24,380 nt of DNA from Oscillospiraceae bacterium (GCA_020025295.1 JAHHSJ010000027.1:1-24380), one strand, 5' to 3'. Positions 8,031-15,493 are shown, counted from the first letter of the stretch. Numbers and translations are program-made. Notes: generated by a model from the letters alone, not told the origin.

Positions 8031-9362
8031 ATGAAGGCCCCGCTTTCTTATTATGGTCAAGTTATCATTTTCTCCCTTGTAAATTACCTGCCATACTTAC
8101 TAATGGCAATGTATCCCTTCCGAAAGAAGTTCCGTTTCTCCAAAACTGTAACGATATGGGCAATCGTTCTTTTGTCTGTTTGGGAGGTTATTCTTGAGAT
8201 TCTTGCGGTGATTATCTTTCCGGCACACGATCAGATATTTACGCTTCTGAATACCATTGTTTTTGTTGCCACTTATTTTCTTTTAGTCCGTGACGCTCTG
8301 GGAAAGATCGTTTTCACATTGATGATACTCACAAACTTTGCCAACTTTATTCTTATTGCGTCCACTTATTTGAGCAGTATTATATGGGGCAGCAACATCG
8401 ATATTCCGGATCATTGGACGACTTCACTGCTCATGCTTCTAATGCAGTTCGTAATTTTACTTCCACTGAAGCAATATTTCACCAGATATTACATTCCGGC
8501 AATCAGGGAAAGCTACGACTTATGTTGGAACTATCTCTGGATCATTCCTATAACTTTTTATATTATTTGGAATTTTATTATCTATTATGTTCCTGATTGC
8601 AGCAGCTATCAAATGGCTTTGCGGAGAAGCACAACGCTGGTCCTCCTGCTGATTACCATTGGCTCCTGTGTGATTTATCACATTGCGATTATGATGATTT
8701 GTGCCCAACAGGAACACCTGAAGCTGGAACAGGAAAAACGGCTGTGGGAGATTTCCTCCCTACAGTTCAAAACCATCAAGGACCGCATTACGGAATCCCG
8801 CATCATCCGTCATGACCTGCGCCATGAGGTCATGATCCTGCAAACACTGCTGGCGGAGCAGAAATACGACGAGATACAAACCCATTTGGAGCGCTACGGT
8901 ACCAAGCTGTCCCACGGCGCCAGCTGTGTCTTTTGCGAAAATGAAACCGCCAACATTATTATTGGCTTCTTTGCCCAGCAGGCGAAATCGCTGAACATTC
9001 AATTCAACGCCAAGGTCTGCTTCCCCAGCTCCTTTTCGCTGGATGAACTGGAGGTGGGCGTGCTGCTGGCAAACCTGCTGGAAAACGCAGTGGATGCCTG
9101 CCGACTGTCCTCCGTGCCAGATAAAACCATTGATCTGAGCATCCGGACTCAGGGCAACTCGGTCCTCGCGCTGTCCATTCGAAATACATCGGATCCCAAT
9201 CCTCTGGAGGCAGAGGGGGAATTCTTCCGTTCCACCAAGCACGAAGGTGTGGGTATGGGGCTGACCTCCGTCCGCCGCATTGTGGAACGCCATCAGGGCA
9301 CGCTGAACATCAAACAGGAGGGTTGTACATTCTCGCTTTCGTTTGTACTGTATTTAAACTGA
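8031..9362 (+). CDS. Sensor histidine kinase with GHKL ATPase domain (AgrC type)
   Basis: A 443-residue membrane kinase. The first about 225 residues hold six or seven hydrophobic segments with short loops and no large extracellular domain, as in the AgrC/ComD (HPK10) peptide sensors. The phosphorylation site is His261 in IIRHDLRHE. The GHKL domain shows the N box in LLANLLENAVDAC (Asn352) and a G box in GVGMGLTSV (about 406-414). The start at 8031 is chosen because GGAGG lies 9 bases before it; a TTG at 7998 would add 11 residues but has no such site. It partners the regulator at 7249. No agrB or agrD gene was found in the window, so the signal is unknown. A strong terminator follows. Confidence 0.92.
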   Translation: MKAPLSYYGQVIIFSLVNYLPYLLMAMYPFRKKFRFSKTVTIWAIVLLSVWEVILEILAVIIFPAHDQIFTLLNTIVFVATYFLLVRDALGKIVFTLMILTNFANFILIASTYLSSIIWGSNIDIPDHWTTSLLMLLMQFVILLPLKQYFTRYYIPAIRESYDLCWNYLWIIPITFYIIWNFIIYYVPDCSSYQMALRRSTTLVLLLITIGSCVIYHIAIMMICAQQEHLKLEQEKRLWEISSLQFKTIKDRITESRIIRHDLRHEVMILQTLLAEQKYDEIQTHLERYGTKLSHGASCVFCENETANIIIGFFAQQAKSLNIQFNAKVCFPSSFSLDELEVGVLLANLLENAVDACRLSSVPDKTIDLSIRTQGNSVLALSIRNTSDPNPLEAEGEFFRSTKHEGVGMGLTSVRRIVERHQGTLNIKQEGCTFSLSFVLYLN

Positions 9363-9379
9363 GCTTTCCTCAGAAAAAG

Positions 9380-9407
9380 TGCTGCGGTCTGGGCCGCAGC
9401 ATTTTTT
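9380..9407 (+). terminator. Rho-independent terminator of the two-component operon
   Basis: TGCTGCGG and CCGCAGCA form an 8-bp stem with a six-base loop and are followed by six T. The hairpin begins 17 bases after the kinase stop codon. Confidence 0.9.
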
Positions 9408-9478
9408 CTGCATATGGACACAGCATGAGTCTGTTCATGTATAAAATCACAATTTGGTAAAACTGGTGGGACTAGCAC

Positions 9479-9507
9479 TTGCGAGATTGTGAAAAACGGT
9501 GTAAAAT
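9479..9507 (+). promoter_or_regulatory. Promoter of the DnaB-like ATPase unit
   Basis: TTGCGA (9479-9484), 17 bp, then TAAAAT (9502-9507). Transcription would begin near 9514, giving a leader of about 85 bases. No other clear signal was seen between the preceding terminator and the gene at 9599. Confidence 0.6.
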
Positions 9508-9598
9508 CCATCCGTCCTGATATAAACAGGCTCATAGAAGCGAGTTTGAGGGGTCTGAGCAGGAGCCTTCCTGCAAAACAAGAAGAAGAGGCATTGCA

Positions 9599-10582
9599 AT
9601 GCAGAACGAAAGAAAACTGTCATCGCTGAACAAAACCGTCGGTCTGTTTGACCGCAAACATATCCATTCTATGGCAATTCGGCGGCTGTCCACCGGCATG
9701 AAAACTCTGGACAATGCTCTGGGCAGCGGCATCCGTCCGGGATTGTATGTTCTGGGCGCCATCCCCAACCTGGGCAAGTCCACCTTTGTGCTTCAGATTG
9801 CCCAGAACCTGTCCGCACAGGGAACTCCGGTGCTGTTCTTCTCCATGGAGATGCCCGAAAACCGCATTGCCTCCAAGGCACTGACCCGGCAGCTCTTTAT
9901 CAACACCCAGACCCCACGCTACACCTCGGACCTGCTGCTGAATGAGGAGTCCGCTTCCGACGGTGAATTCTGGGAACAGGTAGATCTGGCTCGGGAGCAG
10001 GTGGCGGAGGAATGCAAAAACCTGTATGTGATCGAGCGGAGCGAGAATATCAGCTCCGCCGGTGAAATCGCACGGGTTGTGGAGCAGTTCATGGACACCT
10101 TGGAGACTGGACAGATGCCGGTGGTCGTAGTTGATTCCCTGCAGACCCTTTCCGGTGAGCAGAACAACACCTATTGGGGCGACTGTGCCGTGGTGGACTC
10201 CAACATTCGCACCCTGACCACGCTGGCCACCCAAAAGAAAATCCCGGTCTTTGTCATCAGCTCCTTTAACCGCACCAACTATCAGGCCCCGGTCTCCATG
10301 GAGGTCTTCAAAGAGTCCGGCTCCATGGAATCCTCCGCCGATGTGATTTTGGGTATGCAGCTGAGTGCAGTGAACAGCAAACACTTCAACCTCAACGAAG
10401 AAAAAGCAAAAAGCCCCCGGGACATTGAAATCGTGGTTCTGAAGCACCGTTACGGCAAAAGCGGCAGCACCCTTGCGTTTCAATATTATCCTGCCAACGA
10501 TTATTTTAAGGAAGTCGGCTTGGACGAAGAATCGGATGATTTTTTCCCGGAGCTTCCGGAAAGAAGCCTGGATTCACTATGA
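9599..10582 (+). CDS. DnaB-like RecA-fold ATPase (helicase C-terminal domain only)
   Basis: A 327-residue protein aligning by eye with the C-terminal motor domain of replicative helicase DnaB. Walker A is AIPNLGKST (54-62; DnaB has ARPSxGKT), FFSMEMP lies at 80-86 (DnaB: FSLEMS), Walker B is VVVVDSLQTL (Asp179), and FKESGSMESSADVI (237-250) corresponds to the DnaB RESGxIEQDAD segment. KHRYGKSGSTLAF (282-294) corresponds to the DnaB KQRNGPTG arginine-finger region. Full DnaB is about 440-470 residues; the N-terminal primase-interacting domain is absent here, with only about 28 residues before the motor. The sensor segment reads SSFNRTNY where DnaB has SQLNR. It may load or move on DNA, or serve a mobile-element function; a housekeeping role is unlikely. 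The downstream gene overlaps by ATGA. Confidence 0.85.
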   Translation: MQNERKLSSLNKTVGLFDRKHIHSMAIRRLSTGMKTLDNALGSGIRPGLYVLGAIPNLGKSTFVLQIAQNLSAQGTPVLFFSMEMPENRIASKALTRQLFINTQTPRYTSDLLLNEESASDGEFWEQVDLAREQVAEECKNLYVIERSENISSAGEIARVVEQFMDTLETGQMPVVVVDSLQTLSGEQNNTYWGDCAVVDSNIRTLTTLATQKKIPVFVISSFNRTNYQAPVSMEVFKESGSMESSADVILGMQLSAVNSKHFNLNEEKAKSPRDIEIVVLKHRYGKSGSTLAFQYYPANDYFKEVGLDEESDDFFPELPERSLDSL

Positions 10583-11460
10583 AAAATTTCAAAATCAACA
10601 ACACCAAAATCGCCAATTCCATCCGTGCAAACGATGATTTGCCCGGCTATCGACTGGTGGTGTCCACCACCCCCCGGGACGCCAAACACAAAATTAAAAG
10701 CCAGTTTGTCATCACAGAGGACCTGAGCTATTTTGAAATGGCAGTGGCGGACGCAATCTATTCCCTCTTTCAGGAAGGGGTGCGGAAATTCACCCCCAGA
10801 AAGGTGCTGACCCTGCTCTCCGGCGACGAAACCATTTCCGTTCCCAGAGATCGAAAGCATCAGATGGAGTGCTGCATCGACAAGCTGATCCGCACCCAGC
10901 TGCATATCTACTGCCCTAAGGAGGCAACCATCTGCGCCGGGCTTCAGCCCCGTTACAGCGGCGCCTTTCTGAACGCAGTAAAGGTGGAACACGGTTATCA
11001 GTTCCAGTCTGACGCCCCCATGCCTCTGTACTCCTACGGCGACGCAAAGCGTCAGCTGATTACCATTCCTTTCGCCCTGCTGGAGTACACGCCTCTGGAG
11101 GGACGGGCAAAGGAGGACCGCATCGGCAACAGCAACGAGAACATTCTGCTCAAGCAGTATCTGCTCCATAAGCTGGAGCTGGTCCGCAACTCCAACAACA
11201 GCGATCCGGCTGCCGCCATCACCTTCAAGGGCAGAGCTTCCAACCCCATCTTTGCGGCACTGGAAATTGACCCGGAGGGCTTTACCACCGACGCTTTTAT
11301 GAACAAGAAGCGGGAAATCTATCGCAAAACCGAGCTTCTGCTGAATTTTTGGACTCGAATCGGATACCTCAAGGGGTTTGATGCGGACAAAAAGGAGTAT
11401 TCCTTCCACATTGCTCAGGACATGATCTGTCCCAATCCAGACTGTACAGGCACTTTGTGA
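10579..11460 (+). CDS. Unknown protein coupled to the DnaB-like ATPase
   Basis: A 293-residue, highly charged soluble protein with no signal peptide or membrane segment; I do not recognise its family. It starts with Lys/Asn/Ile-rich MKNFKINNTKIANSIRA. The middle (about 55-110, YFEMAVADAIYSLFQEG to CIDKLIRTQLHIY) and the C-terminal third (NILLKQYLLHKLELVRN, KTELLLNFWTRIGYLKGF) look helical. This architecture resembles winged-helix plasmid or phage replication initiators, which fits the DnaB-like neighbour, but no diagnostic motif is visible. It ends CPNPDCTGTL. The ATG overlaps the upstream stop by four bases, so the two proteins are almost certainly made together. A strong terminator follows 12 bases after the stop. 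Confidence 0.75.
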   Translation: MKNFKINNTKIANSIRANDDLPGYRLVVSTTPRDAKHKIKSQFVITEDLSYFEMAVADAIYSLFQEGVRKFTPRKVLTLLSGDETISVPRDRKHQMECCIDKLIRTQLHIYCPKEATICAGLQPRYSGAFLNAVKVEHGYQFQSDAPMPLYSYGDAKRQLITIPFALLEYTPLEGRAKEDRIGNSNENILLKQYLLHKLELVRNSNNSDPAAAITFKGRASNPIFAALEIDPEGFTTDAFMNKKREIYRKTELLLNFWTRIGYLKGFDADKKEYSFHIAQDMICPNPDCTGTL

Positions 11461-11469
11461 CAAAGCGAC

Positions 11470-11517
11470 AAAAACGCCCCCGAAGCAGCCAAGCTGCTTC
11501 GGGGGCGTTCTTTTTTT
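11470..11517. terminator. Bidirectional terminator between the ATPase unit and hsp20
   Basis: A 17-bp perfect stem (AACGCCCCCGAAGCAGC and its complement) with a three-base loop is followed by seven T on the plus strand and by five T on the minus strand. It serves the convergent units at 9599-11460 and 11538-11975. Confidence 0.93.
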
Positions 11518-11537
11518 CTGTGTTTTGCCGGGGTGGG

Positions 11538-11975
11538 TTACTCAATCGCCAGCGTTCTGGCCTCAGGCAGGTTTTGCTGACGCTTGGGCATATCCAGCTT
11601 CAGCACACCGTCCTCATATTTGGCGCTGATGCTGTTCACATCAATGCCGGACACATCAAACTGTCTGCTATATGCCCCGTAGGACCGCTCCATGCGCACC
11701 ATCTTATTCTTCTGATCCTTCTCCTCCACCTTGGAGTGACGCTCGGCACGGATGGTCAGCAGGTCGCCCTGTACGGACAGGTCAATGTCCTTCTTCTCAA
11801 AGCCGGGCAGGTCAGCCTCCAGCACATAACGGTCACCCTCGTCGGTGATGTCCGTCTTGAACTCCGCCAGACTCTGGTTTCCGAAGAAATCGTGGAAGGC
11901 ATGGCGCTCAAATTCATCCATAGCACGGAAGGGGTTATAAGAATTCATATAGTTATTGTTCATCAGTTCAAACAT
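11538..11975 (-). CDS. Hsp20/alpha-crystallin small heat-shock protein
   Basis: A 145-residue cytoplasmic holdase chaperone that keeps unfolding proteins soluble during stress. A short N-terminal arm (1-38, including YNPFRAMDEFERHAF) precedes the alpha-crystallin domain at about 38-130, which carries YVLEADLPGFEKKDIDL, GDLLTIRAER and the beta-8 motif DGVLKLDMPK. The family's C-terminal I-x-I anchor appears only as the variant LAIE at the very end. Length is typical of clostridial Hsp18/Hsp20. The ATG at 11975 has AGGAGG 8 bases upstream. A CIRCE operator about 210 bases upstream shows control by the heat-shock repressor HrcA. The gene is monocistronic and unrelated in function to the pilus genes around it. 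Confidence 0.95.
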   Translation of the reverse strand: MFELMNNNYMNSYNPFRAMDEFERHAFHDFFGNQSLAEFKTDITDEGDRYVLEADLPGFEKKDIDLSVQGDLLTIRAERHSKVEEKDQKNKMVRMERSYGAYSRQFDVSGIDVNSISAKYEDGVLKLDMPKRQQNLPEARTLAIE

Positions 11976-11987
11976 AATAAATACCTC

Positions 11988-12074
11988 CTAAAACGGAACG
12001 GATTGTGTGGTTTTTATTCTGTCGTCCTCTGCACTTTCATCCGACCGGGTCGGCAGGGATCGGAACTGTTTCAT
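11988..12074 (-). CDS. Possible 28-codon leader ORF in the hsp20 5' region
   Basis: An ATG at 12074 opens MKQFRSLPTRSDESAEDDRI and more, 28 codons in all. Its stop TAG is the first part of the hsp20 ribosome site (TAGGAGG). It has no good ribosome site of its own, so it may be chance. If translated, it would bring ribosomes to the hsp20 start region. The surrounding 200-base leader contains a small GC hairpin (CCGAC/GTCGG). Confidence 0.22.
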   Translation of the reverse strand: MKQFRSLPTRSDESAEDDRIKTTQSVPF

Positions 12075-12183
12075 GGCACATCGTTTATCATCTCTTTCTG
12101 ATGTATCATGTACTTCTTTTTACAATTGTTATTGTATGCACCAATATCGGATATTCTGTGTCATAAGTATGAACAAATCAATA

Positions 12184-12213
12184 ACTTTAGCACTCGCTCG
12201 TGCAGAGTGCCAA
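12184..12213 (-). promoter_or_regulatory. Probable sigma-A promoter of hsp20, overlapping CIRCE
   Basis: On the minus strand TTGGCA (12213-12208), 18 bp, then TAAAGT (12189-12184). Both elements overlap the CIRCE arms, the usual layout for HrcA repression. This puts the mRNA start near 12177 and gives an unusually long leader of about 200 bases. A promoter nearer the gene cannot be excluded. Confidence 0.5.
12187..12213. promoter_or_regulatory. CIRCE element (HrcA operator)
   Basis: TTAGCACTC, nine bases, GAGTGCCAA. This is the CIRCE consensus TTAGCACTC-N9-GAGTGCTAA with one change. It lies upstream of the Hsp20 gene only; no groES or dnaK operon is nearby. Confidence 0.95.
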
Positions 12214-12276
12214 CACTTTCTATCTGGAAACCATTATAAATTTTAGCGATTCATTGCAAATCCAGCCCATATGCAA

Positions 12277-12304
12277 CAAAAGAGGAGAGCTTACGCTCTC
12301 CTCT
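12277..12304 (-). terminator. Terminator of pilus operon B
   Basis: AGAGGAGAGC and GCTCTCCTCT form a 10-bp stem with a four-base loop, followed on the minus strand by TTTGTTG. It begins 17 bases after the stop of the last operon B gene. Confidence 0.85.
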
Positions 12305-12320
12305 CTTCTTGAGCATGTGC

Positions 12321-13046
12321 TTACTCTGCTTTTTTTGTTTTTCCCTTGACCCAAATTCCCGTCAGCGCCGCTCCGCTCCCTATCAGAAGGGTCAGCCACA
12401 GTTCCATCGGAAATCCGTCTCCAGTGGCAGGGGATTCCGTGGGCTTGGAGGGCTCGGAGGGAATCGTAGGTTCGGCCGGGTCGATTGGCTTCTCCGGATC
12501 GACGGTTTCCTCCCCTTCCCAGCCGCACTTCGGCTCAGTGACAATGTCAGCGGTCAGGACGCCGCTGATCTCCGCCGGAACACTCAGCAGGAAGGGCGAG
12601 GACATATAGGCTCCGTCCTCCCCCAGCTCCACCGCCTTGGGCTGGACAATCAGGTACAGTCCGTAGTCCAGCTTCCGGAACACCACCTGACCCCGGTCAT
12701 CGGTGGTTTGGGTGGTTCCGGTGATGCCCTGTTCCCGGGCGTACTGATAAAGCCGCTGCTCCTGCTCTGCCCGCTCCGAGGCAGCATCATTCTTCAGAGA
12801 GACTTCGGCATCGGCAAACGCTCCCGTCAGCACCCAGCAATCTCCCTGCCGCTCTCCCACCGGGTAAAGCACAAACTCCGCCCCCGGCAGATCGATGGGC
12901 ACCTCCATATCGGAGCAGCCGTGATAGTGGACGGTGATGGAGCCCTGCGGCTCTGCGGCATGGGCCGTAGGCATCCCCACCGCAGCCGAGAACAGCAGTG
13001 CCGCACACAGCGCAGCCCACTTGAACTTGTTATTTCTCCGTTTCAC
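12321..13046 (-). CDS. Small cell-wall-anchored pilin, operon B (SPATG sorting signal)
   Basis: A 241-residue paralogue of the protein at 1174-1881. It has a signal peptide at about 1-30 (MKRRNNKFKWAALCAALLFS, then AHAAE), a beta-rich domain opening with GSITVHYHG and containing GLYLIVQPKAVEL, a Pro-rich stalk (DPEKPIDPAEPTIPSEPS), then SPATG at 205-209, a hydrophobic helix and KGKTKKAE. As in operon A, Ser stands where LPxTG has Leu. The start is taken as GTG at 13046, because AAAGGAGG lies 10 bases upstream; that ribosome site would fall inside the coding region if the GTG at 13070 were used. It overlaps the sortase stop by 17 bases. Probably a minor or basal pilin (inferred). Confidence 0.82.
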   Translation of the reverse strand: MKRRNNKFKWAALCAALLFSAAVGMPTAHAAEPQGSITVHYHGCSDMEVPIDLPGAEFVLYPVGERQGDCWVLTGAFADAEVSLKNDAASERAEQEQRLYQYAREQGITGTTQTTDDRGQVVFRKLDYGLYLIVQPKAVELGEDGAYMSSPFLLSVPAEISGVLTADIVTEPKCGWEGEETVDPEKPIDPAEPTIPSEPSKPTESPATGDGFPMELWLTLLIGSGAALTGIWVKGKTKKAE

Positions 13047-13899
13047 CGGGTTTTTTCCTCCTTTTTGCACGGCTGCACACCGTATAGATCACGGCAATCA
13101 GCAGCAGAACCAGCAACAGCACCACCGCAGCAATGAGTATTTTCATCTGAATTGGCATCTTAGGCTCCACCGTCTCGTCGGAAGCGATGGTCACAGCCTC
13201 CTCATAGGGGATTCGGTGACCACGCACCAGAAGGCGGTGGGTATTCACCGCATAAGGAGTGCAGGTCACCAGCGTGACATAGTCCTCACCGTGGACGATG
13301 GTCAGCGCCTTGGTATCCGTAGGCAGCACGGTCAAAATCTGATCCACTTCATAGGCAAAGGTCTCATCCAGCACCTTGATGTAGAACACATCCCCGTTTT
13401 CCATCTGATCTAGATCCGTAAACAGTTTTTTAGACGGAAGTCCGCGGTGTCCGGTCAGCACCGCATGGGTATTTTCTCCGCCCACCGGCAACGAAGTACC
13501 CTGAAAATGGCCCACGCCGGTCTGCAATACCGATTCGCTGGTGCCGTGGTAGATGGGCAGCTCCGCCTGCAGCTTGGGAATGCGGATATAGCCCATCATA
13601 CCGGAACCGGTGGCATTGAGCAGGCTTTCATACCACTGGTCCACTTCTGCCTTCACCGGGGAAAAAGGGTCCAGCAGCTCAATATTGCTCATCAGCTCCC
13701 GGTTGTACGCCCGGGCTTCCTCCAGCTCTGCCTGCTTTTCCGCTTCCGTCAGGTTTACCCGCTCCTCGTCATACAGAGAAATGGCCCGTGAGCTGTTCTT
13801 TTCATAGAGGTAATTGCTGATGGTGGGATATAGCAGCACGGAGAATGCAATCACAAGAACCGCTATTCGGATGATGTCATGCCATGTTCTTTTACTCAT
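13030..13899 (-). CDS. srtC: Class C (pilus-polymerising) sortase, operon B
   Basis: A 289-residue enzyme colinear with the operon A sortase through residue 230. It has an N-terminal hydrophobic segment at about 10-28, the lid motif LLDPF at 75-79, and the catalytic His151 (TGHRG), Cys213 (TLVTCTPY) and Arg222 (NTHRLLVRG). A C-terminal membrane helix is followed by a basic tail. The two sortases differ mainly in the stalk before the lid (residues 46-65) and after residue 230. AGGGAG stands before the ATG at 13899. The gene follows the backbone pilin by 88 bp that hold a conserved hairpin. It probably polymerises the adjacent LPGTG pilin and joins the giant adhesin to it; cross-use of operon A pilins is possible because the catalytic cores are so alike. 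Confidence 0.95.
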   Translation of the reverse strand: MSKRTWHDIIRIAVLVIAFSVLLYPTISNYLYEKNSSRAISLYDEERVNLTEAEKQAELEEARAYNRELMSNIELLDPFSPVKAEVDQWYESLLNATGSGMMGYIRIPKLQAELPIYHGTSESVLQTGVGHFQGTSLPVGGENTHAVLTGHRGLPSKKLFTDLDQMENGDVFYIKVLDETFAYEVDQILTVLPTDTKALTIVHGEDYVTLVTCTPYAVNTHRLLVRGHRIPYEEAVTIASDETVEPKMPIQMKILIAAVVLLLVLLLIAVIYTVCSRAKRRKKPGETEK

Positions 13900-13923
13900 T
13901 TCATTCTCCCTGCCGTTATATTC

Positions 13924-13952
13924 CGGGATGGCTGCTCAGGGCAGCCATCCCG
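13924..13952 (-). other. Strong hairpin between pilin and sortase genes, operon B
   Basis: CGGGATGGCTGC and its complement form a 12-bp stem with a five-base loop, again without a following T-run. It has nearly the same stem sequence and the same place as the hairpin at 2768-2796, although bases around it have diverged. Confidence 0.7.
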
Positions 13953-13987
13953 AATCGCATATTCTGTCTCGTTCCGAAAAACCGAGC

Positions 13988-15478
13988 TTACTGTTCGCTC
14001 TTCTTTCTGCTGCGCACGAAGCTGACGCCCACGCCAACAATCAGAACCACAGCAATCACGGTAAAGAGCATAGTACCCATGCCGCCGGTGCCGGGCAGGA
14101 TGGTGCCGGTGCTGTTTTCGATGTCGATGATCTTATCAGCCTCCGGAGTGCCGTCCATCTGGATGGTCCAGTTGCTGCCGTCGGGATTCACACCCTTGGC
14201 AATGGTGACCTTGATGGGAGCAGAAAGCTTATTGTAGCCCTCGGGAGCCGCAGTTTCCACCAGCCAGTAATCGCCGGCGGCAAGGCCGTTCAGGTGCAGG
14301 TTGACGCCCGTGGTAATCTCAGTTCCCACAGAGACCATGTCCATGTTGGAGGAAGTCGGATCCACCTTGTAGTTGCCGGCAGTACCGGTGACCTTGATGG
14401 CGTTGGTATTGTTCAGAGCATCCTGCTCGTTTCTGTAAATGTGGAAAGCTGCGTCGGCCAGCATGGTGGTCGTGCCCTTGATGACCTTGTCGACATCCAG
14501 AGAATAGGTGGGAGTTTCAACCACATCAGGAACGGTGGTGGTGGTCTCACCGGGCTTGTTGCCGTACTCCAGAGATGCGCTGTTCTTCACATTGTTGACC
14601 ACAGCGTTGCTATTGACCTTGGCATAGTAAGTAACGGTAAACTTCTTGCCCACATGAGCCTGATTATCTCTCACCCACTTGGAGAGGTCCAGAACCATGG
14701 TTCTGTCAGTCACAGCGGCCTGCTGGGTCTCAGCCGTTCCACCTGCAATCTGCACGGAAACGCTCAGGTCGGCGCCGCTCCAAGCAGTGCCGTTGACATC
14801 AGCAACAAAGTCCAGACCAGCGGACAGGGTATCGTTGATTTTGTAGACATACGCTGCATAGCCGGTGGTGTCAGGAATGGTGCCGGTGATGGTATAGGTC
14901 ACCACATTGCCGATTTCGACAGAGGTCTTGTCGGCCTGCTTATCAATGCCGGGAGTGGTACCCTTGAGGTTTACCTCATTGGCGGGCTGAGTCACATTGA
15001 CCAGAGAGGACTGAAGGTTCTGGGTTCCGGTCTGATACACCAGATAGTAGCCGTATGCCAGACCATCGAAGGTATAGCTTTCCTTATGGGCAGCGGTCAG
15101 CTTGCCGGAGGTTGCGGTGTCCGCAGCCTGCTGCTCCAGCGCCTTGGCAGTGAAATCGTCGGCGAACTTCTGCACCTGTGCACTGTCATTCACGCCCAAT
15201 TTCTGCACAGCCTGATAAATATCGCCGCTCTTGGCTTCCGCACCCAGATTCAAAACCTGCTTCAGAATGGTTTCGTAGGCGGGATTCACCACATAGCTGC
15301 CGTTATCCTCATCAAAGAGCCGATACACATGAACCGTCTGGCCCTCCAGAGAGTTTCCGGAAGTGACCTTGACGGTCAGGCTGCCCTGATTTGCACTGAC
15401 TGCAAACGCCGTCACAGACAGTGCCATGGTCATGACCACTGCAAGCACTGCGGCCATGAGCTTCTTGATCTTCTTCAT
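13988..15478 (-). CDS. LPGTG major (backbone) pilin, operon B, isopeptide D2 type
   Basis: A 496-residue paralogue of the operon A backbone pilin with the same architecture. It has a signal peptide at 1-26 (MKKIKKLMAAVLAVVMTM), an N-terminal domain to about 175, a D2 isopeptide domain (VVTYTITGTIPDTTGYAAYV), a candidate linking lysine in YSLDVDKVIKG, a Cna-B-like domain with the E-box YWLVETAAPEGY, then LPGTG at 461-465, a membrane helix and RSRKKSEQ. The ATG at 15478 has AAGGAG upstream and lies 15 bases after the adhesin stop. The N-terminal third and the linker region have diverged from the A copy, while two internal blocks are identical in DNA. It should form the shaft of pilus B. Confidence 0.93.
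   Translation of the reverse strand: MKKIKKLMAAVLAVVMTMALSVTAFAVSANQGSLTVKVTSGNSLEGQTVHVYRLFDEDNGSYVVNPAYETILKQVLNLGAEAKSGDIYQAVQKLGVNDSAQVQKFADDFTAKALEQQAADTATSGKLTAAHKESYTFDGLAYGYYLVYQTGTQNLQSSLVNVTQPANEVNLKGTTPGIDKQADKTSVEIGNVVTYTITGTIPDTTGYAAYVYKINDTLSAGLDFVADVNGTAWSGADLSVSVQIAGGTAETQQAAVTDRTMVLDLSKWVRDNQAHVGKKFTVTYYAKVNSNAVVNNVKNSASLEYGNKPGETTTTVPDVVETPTYSLDVDKVIKGTTTMLADAAFHIYRNEQDALNNTNAIKVTGTAGNYKVDPTSSNMDMVSVGTEITTGVNLHLNGLAAGDYWLVETAAPEGYNKLSAPIKVTIAKGVNPDGSNWTIQMDGTPEADKIIDIENSTGTILPGTGGMGTMLFTVIAVVLIVGVGVSFVRSRKKSEQ
14177..14409. repeat. 233-bp block identical to 3014-3246
   Basis: This is the operon B copy of the identical tract within the backbone pilin genes, bounded by mismatches at 14176 and 14410. 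Confidence 0.9.
14782..14896. repeat. 115-bp block identical to 3616-3730
   Basis: This is the operon B copy of the shorter identical tract in the D2 domain region, bounded by mismatches at 14781 and 14897. Confidence 0.88.
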
Positions 15479-15493
15479 GTTTGTCTCTCCTTT

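Noticed and set aside
9425..9460. Eleven-codon frame MSLFMYKITIW after the kinase, considered as a signal peptide gene
   Set aside because: There is no ribosome site, it lies after the kinase terminator and before the next promoter, and it lacks any AgrD-like feature.
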